From contig PLDP01000099.1 of the NCBI GenBank assembly GCA_003136795.1, positions 5,210 to 13,216 of the forward strand: a stretch of 8,007 bases of DNA. Reading direction: 5' to 3'. Position numbers and translations under genes: made by a program. Source of the stretch: Actinomycetota bacterium (GTDB lineage Bacteria; Actinomycetota; Thermoleophilia; Gaiellales; Gaiellaceae). The notes below the pieces were generated by a model. It was not told the origin of the DNA and did not search any database. It saw only the letters and a program-made list of their open reading frames with translations. Shown in pieces: positions 1-7,197 of this stretch; position 1 is the first letter of the stretch; each line of letters starts with the position of its first letter.

Positions 1-495
1 GCGGGCGAGTCACAGGGCGGCGCGATCGCGCAATACGCGGCGGCCCGCAATCCGTCACGTTTCAGCGGCCTCGTTCTGGCCTCACCCGCCCCGACCGGCC
101 GCAGCGCGGGCGGCGGCGGGTTCGCGGACGCGTGCCGGGCCGACTATCCGGCGGCCGTCGACGGCTTCGTCGCCCGATGCTTCCCCGAGCAAGGCATCGA
201 GCACGTGAAGCGCTGGGCGAGAAACATCCTACTGCGCGCCGAGCCTGAACAGGCGGCCCGCATCATCGAGATGTGGCGCGACGAGGACGTGCCCGATGTC
301 GACCCACGGCAGATCGACATCCCCACGCTGATCCTGCACGGGACGGCGGATGCGATCGTTCCGATCGAGCGCAGCCGATCACTTGTGAAGCTCCTTCCGA
401 ACGCGGAGCTGGTCGAGTTCGACGGCAGCGGTCATGTTCCGACGATGACTCGACCGCACGAAGTGGCCGACGCGATCCGCCGCCGGTTTTCCTGA
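1..495 (+). CDS. Alpha/beta hydrolase, C-terminal part (5' truncated by window edge)
   Basis: The reading frame is open from base 1 and ends at TGA 493-495, giving 164 visible residues. The nucleophile elbow G-E-S-Q-G lies at visible residues 2-6, with Ser4 as the presumed nucleophile. The acid is probably Asp117 in H-G-T-A-D-A-I-V-P, and the catalytic His is His145 in G-S-G-H-V-P near the C-terminus. That order and spacing are typical of the alpha/beta hydrolase fold, in which a mobile cap follows the elbow. The missing part is the N-terminal third with the oxyanion-hole motif, and the start lies outside the window. Substrate is unknown: esterase, lactonase or C-C bond hydrolase are all possible. 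The gene converges on the molybdoenzyme cluster with only 24 bases between stop codons and shows no evident functional link to it. Confidence 0.88.
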   Translation, partial: AGESQGGAIAQYAAARNPSRFSGLVLASPAPTGRSAGGGGFADACRADYPAAVDGFVARCFPEQGIEHVKRWARNILLRAEPEQAARIIEMWRDEDVPDVDPRQIDIPTLILHGTADAIVPIERSRSLVKLLPNAELVEFDGSGHVPTMTRPHEVADAIRRRFS

Positions 496-519
496 AGCGC
501 TAGCTTCGGTCGTTCGGCT

Positions 520-774
520 CTAGCCCGCCTCAGTCGCCGGCGCAAGCTCGGCAACCGTCCGTCGCGCATCGTCCAACACTGCGATCCGATCCCCGGTGCC
601 CGCGGCAGCGACTCCCGCCAGGAAGGACGCAAGTGGGGCACTCGTGCGGTCGCCGGTGCCGTGTGCCGCCGCTGCGGCCAGCGCGAGCAGCGACTCGATC
701 TCGGCAGAGGTGAGCGGCGGAACCCCTACGTGCTTCGCAAGCCCGTCTATCAGGTCGGACCTTGCCTCGCCCAT
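520..774 (-). CDS. Small DUF6457-like protein
   Basis: A predicted 84-residue soluble protein, Ala-rich and helical in character, without Cys or a signal peptide. The central pattern (A-A-H-G-T-G-D-R-T-S-A-P-L-A-S-F-L-A-G) resembles the small actinobacterial domain of unknown function DUF6457. As I recall, that domain also occurs fused or next to molybdenum-cofactor guanylyltransferase (MobA-like) proteins. The start ATG at 774-772 follows a good ribosome-binding site (AGAGGAA, plus-strand 781-787, 6-nt spacer). It overlaps the 3' end of the upstream Fe-S gene by 25 bases, so the two are probably co-transcribed. The stop is TAG at 522-520. A role in cofactor supply or maturation of the molybdoenzyme is inference from position. 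Family assignment is from memory of the pattern and not from a search. Confidence 0.72.
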   Translation of the reverse strand: MGEARSDLIDGLAKHVGVPPLTSAEIESLLALAAAAAHGTGDRTSAPLASFLAGVAAAGTGDRIAVLDDARRTVAELAPATEAG

Positions 775-2153
775 TTCAACTTCCTCTCGGTGGACAGGTC
801 TGAGTGATCATATGCCGAGCGTGCCGCGCACTCGGCGCACAGATCGAGCGGGGCGTCGGCCATGCTCGGCACGAGCACGCGAAGGCGCCTCCGCATCGGG
901 AGCGGCGGAAGCTCGAGGCCGCAGGCGGTGCACGGCTCGACCTTCGCGCCGACCAGCTCGAGGGTGCCGCGGTTCAGGCGCGCGATGTCGACAGCCCGCG
1001 TGACGGAGAGCGCATCCTCGGGGCACGCGCCCGCGCACCGGCCGCATGCGACACACGCGGAGGGCTCGTGACAGAGGACGTTCTCGGCCGCGTCCCTGCG
1101 TAGCTGGAGCGCACTCGTCGGGCAAGCGGTGGCGCACGCTCCACAGAGTGTGCAGCGCTCGGGTGCAATCGCGAGGACTCCCAGTGGCGAGCTTGCGTCT
1201 TCGAGCACGACGGCCGTGTCGCGGGGAGCGAGCCGGCGGACTGCGTCCACCGTCGCAAGCGGTTCGGCGAGCTGGAGGCGCGCCGGTCCCGTGCGATGGG
1301 GTTCGCCGATCGCGTTCAGCAGACGTTCCGCGAATGCCCCGGACTCGAGAACGCAGGCGCAGCATGGGCCCGCGCACGGGGCGAGCTGCACCTCGACCCC
1401 GTGAGCGCGCAGCTGGAGAAGCCAGCCCGGACTGACGAGCCGCAGGGTCGGCAGCTCCACGACCGGCCACCCCGGCAGCGCCTGAACGTCAGCCGACCTG
1501 CACGCAAAGACGATCCCGGGAGCGGCGGGCAGCAGCTGCTCCAGCTGCGCCTCGATCTGGGCCATCGAGGAGCCTGCGAGATGCAGCGCATCGTGCGGGC
1601 AGGAAGGAACGCACCCGCCGCACGCCGTGCACGTACTGATGTCGACCACCGGCTGTGGGCCTGAGACACGAATCGCACGCTCTGGACAAGCTGCTGCGCA
1701 CACGCCACAGCGCGCCGAGCCGACACAAGCCGCCTCGTCGACCACCGCGACCGGCGCGTGCGTCACGACCGGAGCGAGCTGGAGCAGCGCACGGCGACTG
1801 AAGCCGTTCGAGGCGAGCACTGGTTTCCCGTTGTCTCCAGGCGCGAGAGCGTCGAGCCTCGCGACCAGCCCCGCCACCGAGAGGGCGGCCTCGGCAGGTC
1901 CGCGGCCGCCGACGACGACCGACTCGATGCCGAAGGTCGACGCTCCTGCACGTCGCAGTGCGTTCACGAGATCGCCGGACGGCTTGTCCTCGCAGAGGAC
2001 CAGCACGACGCGTGTCACGGCGAGCTCGCGCAGCGCCGAGGCTGCATCGGCCGGCCTGCCGCACAGGTCGCGAACAACGACGGCGGGCGCGCAGTCGAAT
2101 GCGTCCGCCGTGAGCCCCGTCCCGCCGCAGAGCAGGACGGCGGTGTCGCTCAT
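750..2153 (-). CDS. Multi-cluster 4Fe-4S ferredoxin-like protein with MvhD-like middle region
   Basis: A soluble 467-residue protein with no signal peptide or membrane segment, so probably cytoplasmic. Residues 1-110 are a Cys-poor domain I do not recognise. A ferredoxin pair follows: C143-x5-C149-x2-C152-x3-C156-P and C175-x2-C178-x2-C181-x3-C185-P. Residues about 212-285 (I-V-F-A-C218-R, then C260, C264, C265, C267) resemble the MvhD/hydrogenase delta-type Fe-S domain. A second ferredoxin pair is C334/C337/C340/C344 and C367/C370/C373/C377. The tail carries C408-x2-C411-x27-C439-x2-C442, a zinc-ribbon or rubredoxin-like arrangement. At least four [4Fe-4S] clusters are predicted, so electron transfer is likely; the partner is unknown. 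The start ATG at 2153 overlaps the chaperone stop as ATGA. An in-frame start 34 codons upstream would lie inside the chaperone gene and gives unconvincing sequence. The ribosome-binding site is weak, so translation probably depends on coupling. Confidence 0.85.
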   Translation of the reverse strand: MSDTAVLLCGGTGLTADAFDCAPAVVVRDLCGRPADAASALRELAVTRVVLVLCEDKPSGDLVNALRRAGASTFGIESVVVGGRGPAEAALSVAGLVARLDALAPGDNGKPVLASNGFSRRALLQLAPVVTHAPVAVVDEAACVGSARCGVCAAACPERAIRVSGPQPVVDISTCTACGGCVPSCPHDALHLAGSSMAQIEAQLEQLLPAAPGIVFACRSADVQALPGWPVVELPTLRLVSPGWLLQLRAHGVEVQLAPCAGPCCACVLESGAFAERLLNAIGEPHRTGPARLQLAEPLATVDAVRRLAPRDTAVVLEDASSPLGVLAIAPERCTLCGACATACPTSALQLRRDAAENVLCHEPSACVACGRCAGACPEDALSVTRAVDIARLNRGTLELVGAKVEPCTACGLELPPLPMRRRLRVLVPSMADAPLDLCAECAARSAYDHSDLSTERKLKWARQGPT

Positions 2154-2749
2154 CCCGTGAGGGCCGCCGTCCACGTCGCGGTCAGCGAGGCGAGCGCCGC
2201 GTAGAACGGCTGCACCGTCTCGGCTTCGACCGCCTCGCAGAACGGCGGAATCCAAAGCGCCAGGTGCTCGTCGACGAGCGAGGCCGCCACCTCGGCCGCG
2301 TCATGCTCGAGGGCGAAGGCGAGCGCCTCCCATTCGATCGCGAGGTGATCAGGCAGTTCGTGCGCCTCGGCGCGCACCCGGAGCCCGATGTCGCCGTAGA
2401 GGCGAGCGACTCCGCCGGCGGAGGGGCCCATCAGTCGCCCCTGCTCGCGTTTCGGCCCGTCCTCCCGCCAGAGCGACTCGTACGGCGGGCAGGGAGCGCG
2501 GCCTGGGCCGTTGAGCAGGCGCTCGTACTCTCCAAGCAGCTCGTCGCCGGTCGAGACGACGAGTGCAGACCGCAGCGCCTCGACGGCGCCGCAGGCGAGG
2601 CCGAGCAGCTCTGCCACCTCGCACGCCCCGGGCCAGCACGATGCCCACGACTCGACCTCGTCGTCGGTCGGCGTGCTCCACCAATGTGCGAGCAGGCGGG
2701 CGGCCGGCACAGGGCCGGCCGCCACATCGAGGACGCCGTCGGAGATCAT
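2150..2749 (-). CDS. TorD/DmsD-family molybdoenzyme chaperone
   Basis: A 199-residue cytoplasmic, mostly helical protein of the usual length for TorD/DmsD/NarJ-type chaperones. The family hallmark is seen at residues 74-92: E-Y-E-R-L-L-N-G-P-G-R followed by C-P-P-Y-E-S-L-W. This matches the conserved 'E-Y-x-R-L-F-x-G-P-x...P-P-Y-x-S' region. A second conserved helix is at about 135-148 (H-L-A-I-E-W-E-A-L-A-F-A-L-E). Such proteins bind the Tat signal peptide and the apo catalytic subunit, and hold back export until the molybdenum cofactor is inserted. The client here is presumably the catalytic subunit of this operon. The start at ATG 2749-2747 overlaps the NrfD-like gene's TGA as ATGA, with GGGAG about 8 nt upstream. 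The same frame runs open much further upstream, but that part is a shadow of the membrane subunit gene. Confidence 0.9.
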   Translation of the reverse strand: MISDGVLDVAAGPVPAARLLAHWWSTPTDDEVESWASCWPGACEVAELLGLACGAVEALRSALVVSTGDELLGEYERLLNGPGRAPCPPYESLWREDGPKREQGRLMGPSAGGVARLYGDIGLRVRAEAHELPDHLAIEWEALAFALEHDAAEVAASLVDEHLALWIPPFCEAVEAETVQPFYAALASLTATWTAALTG

Positions 2750-3969
2750 GCGGTCGCTCCCGCACGTTCGACCGACCGAAGCCAGCGGTAGCCGATCGTG
2801 ATCAGGAGCGCGAGGAACGCCGCCAACGCCGTGACGATCCCGTACTCGACCCACGTCGGGTGGTAGATCCCTTGGAATTGGAACGACGTCTGCCCGAGCC
2901 GGTACGAGCCCGTCGCATTGCCGGGCGGCAGTTGCAGCAGCGGCTTGATCATGCCGCCGACGACGAGCTCGATCCGGAAGGCATAGACGCCAACCATCAC
3001 GAGCACCGACGAGAGCGCGAAAACGGCGGGCCTGATCCGGAACCGCGGTGTCACCAGCAACACGAACGGCACGAGACCGCCGACGACCCATTCGAGCCAG
3101 AACAGCCATTGCCACGAGCCGCCGGGAAGGATCAGATCCAGCGCCGCACGCTCGCGCGGCACGTTGCCCCAGAGGATCGTGACGTAGTCGCTGCCGACGA
3201 GGAACAGGTCGACCGCCAGCGCCGTCGCCATCAGCGCGGCGAGCGCCGTCCAGGTCTCCCGTGGGAGCTCGAAGCGGTCGAACCGGTGCGCGACGAGCGC
3301 GACGAGCGCGATCAGAGCTGTGCCCGAGAGGATCGCCGAGGTGACGAAAAGTGGCGCCATCAGCGCGGTGTTCCACCAAGGCCGGGAAATCTGCAGCCCG
3401 AAGATCCACGCGGTGATCGAGTGCAGCAGCACGGCCGTGGGAAGCCCGACGTACGCGAGGAGACGCAGCGTCCGCCGCCGCTTTCCCGCCTCCATCGTCC
3501 ACCGGTGCATCACCGCGAGATCGGTGACGGCGAACGCGAAGTAGACGATGATGATGAGGATGTCCCAGACGAGCGGCGAGCTCCAGTTCGGGTAGCGGAA
3601 GATCTCCCACACCCGCTGCGGGTTCCCGAGGTCGGGGATGATCGTCATCGCCGCGACCAGCACGCACGCCGCCGCTGTGAGCACGCCGATGGGTGCGAGC
3701 GGACGCAGGCTCTTCACACCGAACACCTCTGCGCCGGAGGCCATGATCAGGCCGCCCGCCGAGAGGCCGACGAAGAACGCGAACGAGAAGATGTAGAGGC
3801 CCCAGGAAACGACGTCGCGCATGCCGGTGGCGATGAGGCCCTGAGTGAGTTGGTAGATCCACGCCCCGAGCCCCCAGAACACGAGGATTCCGAGCAGCGA
3901 GAGCCAGATGCGGCTCGTCCGGCCGAGTGCGACGGGCCGGAGCCCCGGAGTATCGACGCGAGCCGCCAT
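2746..3969 (-). CDS. nrfD: NrfD/PsrC-family membrane subunit of molybdoenzyme complex
   Basis: A 407-residue polytopic protein with about ten hydrophobic segments, near residues 22-39, 54-77, 91-111, 132-154, 169-192, 202-227, 240-263, 287-307, 315-338 and 374-397. Typical NrfD/PsrC features include W-G-L-Y-I with following Gly-rich helix, R-Y-P-N-W-S-S-P-L-V-W-D (125-136), H-S-I-T-A-W-I-F-G-L (183-192) and F-R-I-E-L-V-V-G-G (331-339). There are no clear heme-ligand patterns of NarI or cytochrome b type; NrfD-type subunits exchange electrons with quinone without heme. It presumably anchors the catalytic and Fe-S subunits on the outer face of the membrane. The start ATG at 3969 shares one base with the preceding stop (TGATG) and has GGGAG a few bases upstream. 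Direction of electron flow, quinol oxidation or quinone reduction, is not decided by sequence. Confidence 0.93.
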   Translation of the reverse strand: MAARVDTPGLRPVALGRTSRIWLSLLGILVFWGLGAWIYQLTQGLIATGMRDVVSWGLYIFSFAFFVGLSAGGLIMASGAEVFGVKSLRPLAPIGVLTAAACVLVAAMTIIPDLGNPQRVWEIFRYPNWSSPLVWDILIIIVYFAFAVTDLAVMHRWTMEAGKRRRTLRLLAYVGLPTAVLLHSITAWIFGLQISRPWWNTALMAPLFVTSAILSGTALIALVALVAHRFDRFELPRETWTALAALMATALAVDLFLVGSDYVTILWGNVPRERAALDLILPGGSWQWLFWLEWVVGGLVPFVLLVTPRFRIRPAVFALSSVLVMVGVYAFRIELVVGGMIKPLLQLPPGNATGSYRLGQTSFQFQGIYHPTWVEYGIVTALAAFLALLITIGYRWLRSVERAGATA

Positions 3970-4706
3970 CACACGCTCCCTTCTTGTTCGACGGGGAGGT
4001 AGAAGATGCGTGGATTCGTCCCCAGGTCGGGGAGGAGCTGGGTCGCACCGCCGTCGTCGGCGAGCTGTGCCACCTCGCTCTCCGGGTCGTTCAAGTCGCC
4101 GAAGATGCGCGCGCCGACCGGGCAGACCTCCACGCAGAAGGGCTGCTCGCCCGTGTCGATCCGCTCGACGCACAGCGTGCACTTCTCCACGACACCGCGC
4201 GGCCGATCCGGCGTGAAGACGAGCCGGCCGTCCGTGGTGCGGTAGTCCTTGCCGTAGCCGATCGTGAAGTCGACCGGTTGATCCGCGTCGCCCCAATTGA
4301 AGACACGGATCCCGTACGGGCAGGCCGCGATGCAATACCGGCAACCGATACAGCGCTCGTAGTCGACGAGCACGGTTCCGTCGTCGCGACGGAACGTCGC
4401 CCCGACCGGGCAGACCTTCACGCACGGTGCGTCCTCGCAGTGCTGACAGGCAACCGGCAGGTAGGCCATGTCGAGCTCGGGAAATGTCCCGTGCGGGACG
4501 TCGATCGACTCGCTCGCCGGATCGGCGACCGTCGCGGAGCTCTCACCGGTGGTATCGCCGGGGGCAGCGGTGAGGATGCGGTTCCACCAGAACCCGAGCG
4601 GCTCGTTGTTGATCTCCTTGCAGCCGACGGCGCACGTCCAGCAGCCGATGCACCGGTTCTGGTCGATGACCATGCCCCAACGCTTCGTCGTGGTCTCAGC
4701 AGCCAT
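3969..4706 (-). CDS. DmsB/PsrB-type four-cluster Fe-S electron-transfer subunit
   Basis: A 245-residue protein with the four-cluster ferredoxin layout of DmsB, PsrB and NrfC. The Cys groups are C19/C22/C25/C29, C87/C90/C95/C99-P, C119/C122/C125/C129-P and C176/C179/C191/C195-P. All sixteen cysteines are present, so four [4Fe-4S] clusters are predicted. In place of a Cys in group two, NarH-type proteins have Trp; here it is Cys throughout, closer to DmsB/PsrB. There is no signal peptide of its own. It is probably exported bound to the Tat-signal-bearing catalytic subunit. It should wire the molybdenum subunit to the NrfD subunit encoded just downstream. The gene starts 6 bases after the catalytic subunit's stop. 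AAGGAG (minus strand, within plus 4718-4725) precedes ATG 4706 by 11 nt. The C-terminal tail after residue 200 is acidic and has no Cys. Confidence 0.95.
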   Translation of the reverse strand: MAAETTTKRWGMVIDQNRCIGCWTCAVGCKEINNEPLGFWWNRILTAAPGDTTGESSATVADPASESIDVPHGTFPELDMAYLPVACQHCEDAPCVKVCPVGATFRRDDGTVLVDYERCIGCRYCIAACPYGIRVFNWGDADQPVDFTIGYGKDYRTTDGRLVFTPDRPRGVVEKCTLCVERIDTGEQPFCVEVCPVGARIFGDLNDPESEVAQLADDGGATQLLPDLGTNPRIFYLPVEQEGSV

Positions 4707-4712
4707 CGCCGA

Positions 4713-7154
4713 TCACACTCCTTCCCGCTGTACTTCGACAAGGCAGTCGTAGTAGGCCGCGTTCGACCTGAAGTTCGGGATCACCGACTGGGCCGGGTTC
4801 GCGATCTGGTGGGTGAGGTTGTTCGGGTGGCCCTCGATGTAGTGCTTGACCTTGATCGTGTCCCAGCCGCCCTGGTAGCAGTTGACGACGCCGGGCTTGA
4901 TCCCCTCGGTCAGCCGTGCGTTCACCTTCAGGAGCCCGCGGTCGTTGAAGACCTTGACCACGTCGCCGTCGGAGATTCCGCGTGCCTTCGCGTCGATCGG
5001 GTTGATCTCGAGGAACCCGTTGCCGCCGTTGTTGATCTCCTTGAGCCACGGCAGGTTCACGAACTGCGAGTGCGTCCTGAACCGCGTATGCGTCGACAGG
5101 AACGTCAGCGGATACTTGGCGAAGAGCGGATTCGATCTCGACGCCTCGAGCGGCTCCTTGTAGCCGGGAAGCTGCTGGTCGTACGGGATCAGCAGCTCGA
5201 CGTAGAACTCGATCCGCCCCGACTTCGTCGGGAACTTCTTGTCGAAGAACGGCACGTACGGCACGGTCGGCGTGTTCAGGTGCGGCGCACTGGTTGTGAG
5301 CTGCTCCCACGTGAGGCCAACCACGTTCCCGTCGGCCTTCGGGTCGCCGATGTGGAGGATTTCTTTGAGGTACTCGTCAGCACTCTGCTCGAAGTACTTG
5401 CCGACTCCCATCTTCCGGGCAACCAGCGTGATCGCTTCGAGGTCCGACTTCGACTCCCACAGCGGGTCGATCACCTTCGGCATGTACTGGAGGTAGAAGT
5501 TGTTCGAGGAGAGCAGGTCGGTCTTCTCCAGGTACGTGCAGGCCGGCAGGACGATGTCGGCGAGGTCGGCCGTCGCCGACATCACGTAGTCGGAGACGAC
5601 GACGAAGTCGAGCGACTTGAGCGCCTTGACGACCTTGTTGCGGTCGGACATCTGCTGCGCGTAGTTGTCGACCATGAACCAGGCGGCACGCACGGGATAG
5701 GGCTTGCCGTGGAGCATCGCGTCGCACGCATCCATCGGCTCGAGCACGGTGAACATCTCCGTGCCCTTCGGCGCCCACCAGTTGCCGAGGTCGAACGCCG
5801 TCGTCGTGAGTCCACCCGCGAACGTGGTCACACCACCGCCGTGGACGCCGATGTTGCCGGTCAGCGCCTGCAACGTCAGCAGCGCCTGCATCGTCAGGTC
5901 GCCACGGCCCCAGTGCGAGAGCGCGAAGCCGGCGCGGACGGCGGTCGGGCCTGGCTTCGTCCACAGCTCTGCGAGCTGCAGCACCTGGCGGACTGGAATG
6001 TCCGTCATCGACGCGACCTTCTCCGGCGTGTATTGCGCCATCTCGTCGGCGAGGAGCTTGAGCGCCGACGAGGCGCCGGCGTGCTCGCCGAAGAGGTCCG
6101 GGTCAGTAGCTTTCTCGACCGGCTTGAGCGCCCCGTCCGCCGCGTCTACGACGAGGTAGGACTTCCCTTGCCGCAGGAACTTCTTCGTCTCCGGGTCGAC
6201 CAGGAACGGGGCGACCGTGTAGCTCTTGACGTACTTCTCGTCGTAGAGCTTGCGCTGGAGCACGTAGTTGATGATCCCGTCGATCAGCGCCGTGTCGGTG
6301 CCCGGCCGGATCGGCAGCCAGATGTCCGACCGGGCTGAGGTGGGCGTGAAGCGCGGATCGATCGAGACGATCGTCGTCCCGTTCTTCTTCGCGTCGGCGA
6401 CAATCCGCCAATCGGGAAGTGAGGTCTCGGCCACGTTGTTTGCCCAGAGCACGATCACCTTCGCGTTGAGGAAGTCGGTCATCTCATGGCCGTCGAAGAT
6501 GCCGCCGGCAGTAGCGTCCGGATCGGCGAGCAGGTAGTTCCAGCCGGCCGGCGTGGAGCTGTCGCCCTCGTTGTCTCCTTCGAAGTCTCCCGCGGAGGCT
6601 CCGATCGCGCTCGCGAAGCGGAAGCCCGCCCCGACGACACCTTCGAGGATCGCAAGCGAACCGGTGTACGGCGCGACCCAGAGCGACTTTTTGCCGTGCT
6701 TCGCCTGTATCTCCTTGAATTTCTCCGCGATCGTCGTGGTCGCTTCTTCCCAAGAGATCCGTTCCCACTCGCCCGAGCCGCGCTCGCCGACCCGCTTGTA
6801 CGGGTACTTGATCCGGTCCGGGCTGTAGGTGTTCTGGATCTGGGCGACACCACGGAGGCAGATGCGCGGATCGAACTTCGGCGCGACATCCCCGCTGATC
6901 GTCTTCGCCGTAAAGGCGGCGCTCGTGATCAACCGGATGCGACCGTCGACGACCTTGACCTGGTGCCCGCAGGCACCGTCGCAATTGTTCGAGTGCCCGG
7001 TGCGAAACACCGTCTCCTGTCCGAGCACGTCGCCCGCCTCGGCGGTATCTGCGTGCTCCAGATAGCGCAGCCCGCCGCCGACGCTGAGCAGCCCGATCCC
7101 ACCGGCCGCCCCTTGAACGAACCGCCGCCGCGTGATCGGGTTCACATCAGCCAT
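4713..7154 (-). CDS. Tat-exported molybdopterin oxidoreductase catalytic subunit (DMSO reductase superfamily)
   Basis: An 813-residue protein that should bind a bis-molybdopterin guanine dinucleotide cofactor. Residues 1-40 look like a Tat signal: T-R-R-R-F-V-Q-G at 8-15, then a Gly-rich hydrophobic stretch. The first Fe-S site reads H54-x3-C58-x3-C62-x36-C99 followed by L-R-G. The first ligand is thus His, as in NarG and some type II enzymes, not Cys. Asp198, Ser199 and Ser200 (G-D-S-S-T) lie where the molybdenum ligand is expected, so either an Asp (type II) or a Ser (DMSO reductase type) ligand is possible. No Cys or Sec is found there, which argues against formate dehydrogenase or Nap. 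Residues 683-760 form the cofactor-binding C-terminal domain (T-H-T-R-F-R-T-H-S-Q-F and I-N-P-I-D-A-K-A-R-G-I-S-D-G-D). At 813 residues it is much shorter than NarG. The start has an excellent ribosome-binding site. Substrate is unknown. Confidence 0.95.
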   Translation of the reverse strand: MADVNPITRRRFVQGAAGGIGLLSVGGGLRYLEHADTAEAGDVLGQETVFRTGHSNNCDGACGHQVKVVDGRIRLITSAAFTAKTISGDVAPKFDPRICLRGVAQIQNTYSPDRIKYPYKRVGERGSGEWERISWEEATTTIAEKFKEIQAKHGKKSLWVAPYTGSLAILEGVVGAGFRFASAIGASAGDFEGDNEGDSSTPAGWNYLLADPDATAGGIFDGHEMTDFLNAKVIVLWANNVAETSLPDWRIVADAKKNGTTIVSIDPRFTPTSARSDIWLPIRPGTDTALIDGIINYVLQRKLYDEKYVKSYTVAPFLVDPETKKFLRQGKSYLVVDAADGALKPVEKATDPDLFGEHAGASSALKLLADEMAQYTPEKVASMTDIPVRQVLQLAELWTKPGPTAVRAGFALSHWGRGDLTMQALLTLQALTGNIGVHGGGVTTFAGGLTTTAFDLGNWWAPKGTEMFTVLEPMDACDAMLHGKPYPVRAAWFMVDNYAQQMSDRNKVVKALKSLDFVVVSDYVMSATADLADIVLPACTYLEKTDLLSSNNFYLQYMPKVIDPLWESKSDLEAITLVARKMGVGKYFEQSADEYLKEILHIGDPKADGNVVGLTWEQLTTSAPHLNTPTVPYVPFFDKKFPTKSGRIEFYVELLIPYDQQLPGYKEPLEASRSNPLFAKYPLTFLSTHTRFRTHSQFVNLPWLKEINNGGNGFLEINPIDAKARGISDGDVVKVFNDRGLLKVNARLTEGIKPGVVNCYQGGWDTIKVKHYIEGHPNNLTHQIANPAQSVIPNFRSNAAYYDCLVEVQREGV

Positions 7155-7159
7155 CAGAA

Positions 7160-7167
7160 CCTCCTTC
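7160..7167 (-). promoter_or_regulatory. Strong ribosome-binding site of the molybdoenzyme operon
   Basis: Read on the minus strand this is GAAGGAGG, a near-perfect Shine-Dalgarno sequence, 5 nt before ATG 7154-7152. It fixes the start of the catalytic subunit, which begins just before a Tat signal. It is the strongest ribosome-binding site in the cluster, consistent with this being the first gene. Confidence 0.8.
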
Positions 7168-7174
7168 TCCGCAC

Positions 7175-7196
7175 AGACCAGCGCCTCGAGACCAGC
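7175..7196. repeat. Pair of 8-bp direct repeats AGACCAGC
   Basis: AGACCAGC occurs at 7175-7182 and again at 7189-7196, 14 bp start to start. It lies between the start of the catalytic subunit gene and the 20-bp dyad at 7198-7217. It could be a tandem binding site or part of the untranslated leader. Two copies of an 8-mer this close are suggestive but could be chance in GC-rich DNA. Confidence 0.4.
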
Positions 7197-7197
7197 A

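Noticed and set aside
494..507. GAAGC-GCTA-GCTTC stem between the convergent genes as a bidirectional terminator.
   Set aside because: The stem is only 5 bp and is not followed by a T-run on either strand, so it cannot be told from chance.
2154..2255. A start for the multi-cluster Fe-S protein 34 codons upstream of 2153.
   Set aside because: It would lie deep within the chaperone gene. The extra residues are Arg/Gly-rich and unlike the downstream protein, whereas 2153 forms an ATGA overlap.
2563..4002. A 479-codon plus-strand open frame opposite the NrfD-like gene.
   Set aside because: The product is dominated by Arg, Asp, Glu and Pro without any fold-like pattern; it is the antisense shadow of a clear ten-helix membrane protein gene.
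2750..4048. In-frame upstream extension of the TorD-like chaperone, making a 632-residue protein.
   Set aside because: The extension overlaps the NrfD-like gene in another frame and is Arg-rich noise. The start at 2749 has a ribosome-binding site and a typical ATGA overlap, and gives the usual family length.
3927..6338. A long open frame on the plus strand (803 codons) opposite the catalytic subunit and Fe-S subunit genes.
   Set aside because: Its product is a low-complexity Arg/Val/Asp/Glu-rich sequence with no recognisable domain. It lies antisense to two strongly supported genes and is explained by GC-rich codon bias.
4713..7154. Catalytic subunit as a formate dehydrogenase or a periplasmic (Nap-type) nitrate reductase.
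   Set aside because: Those enzymes have Cys or Sec at the molybdenum ligand and four Cys at the first Fe-S site. This protein has G-D-S-S-T near the ligand position and His as first Fe-S ligand.
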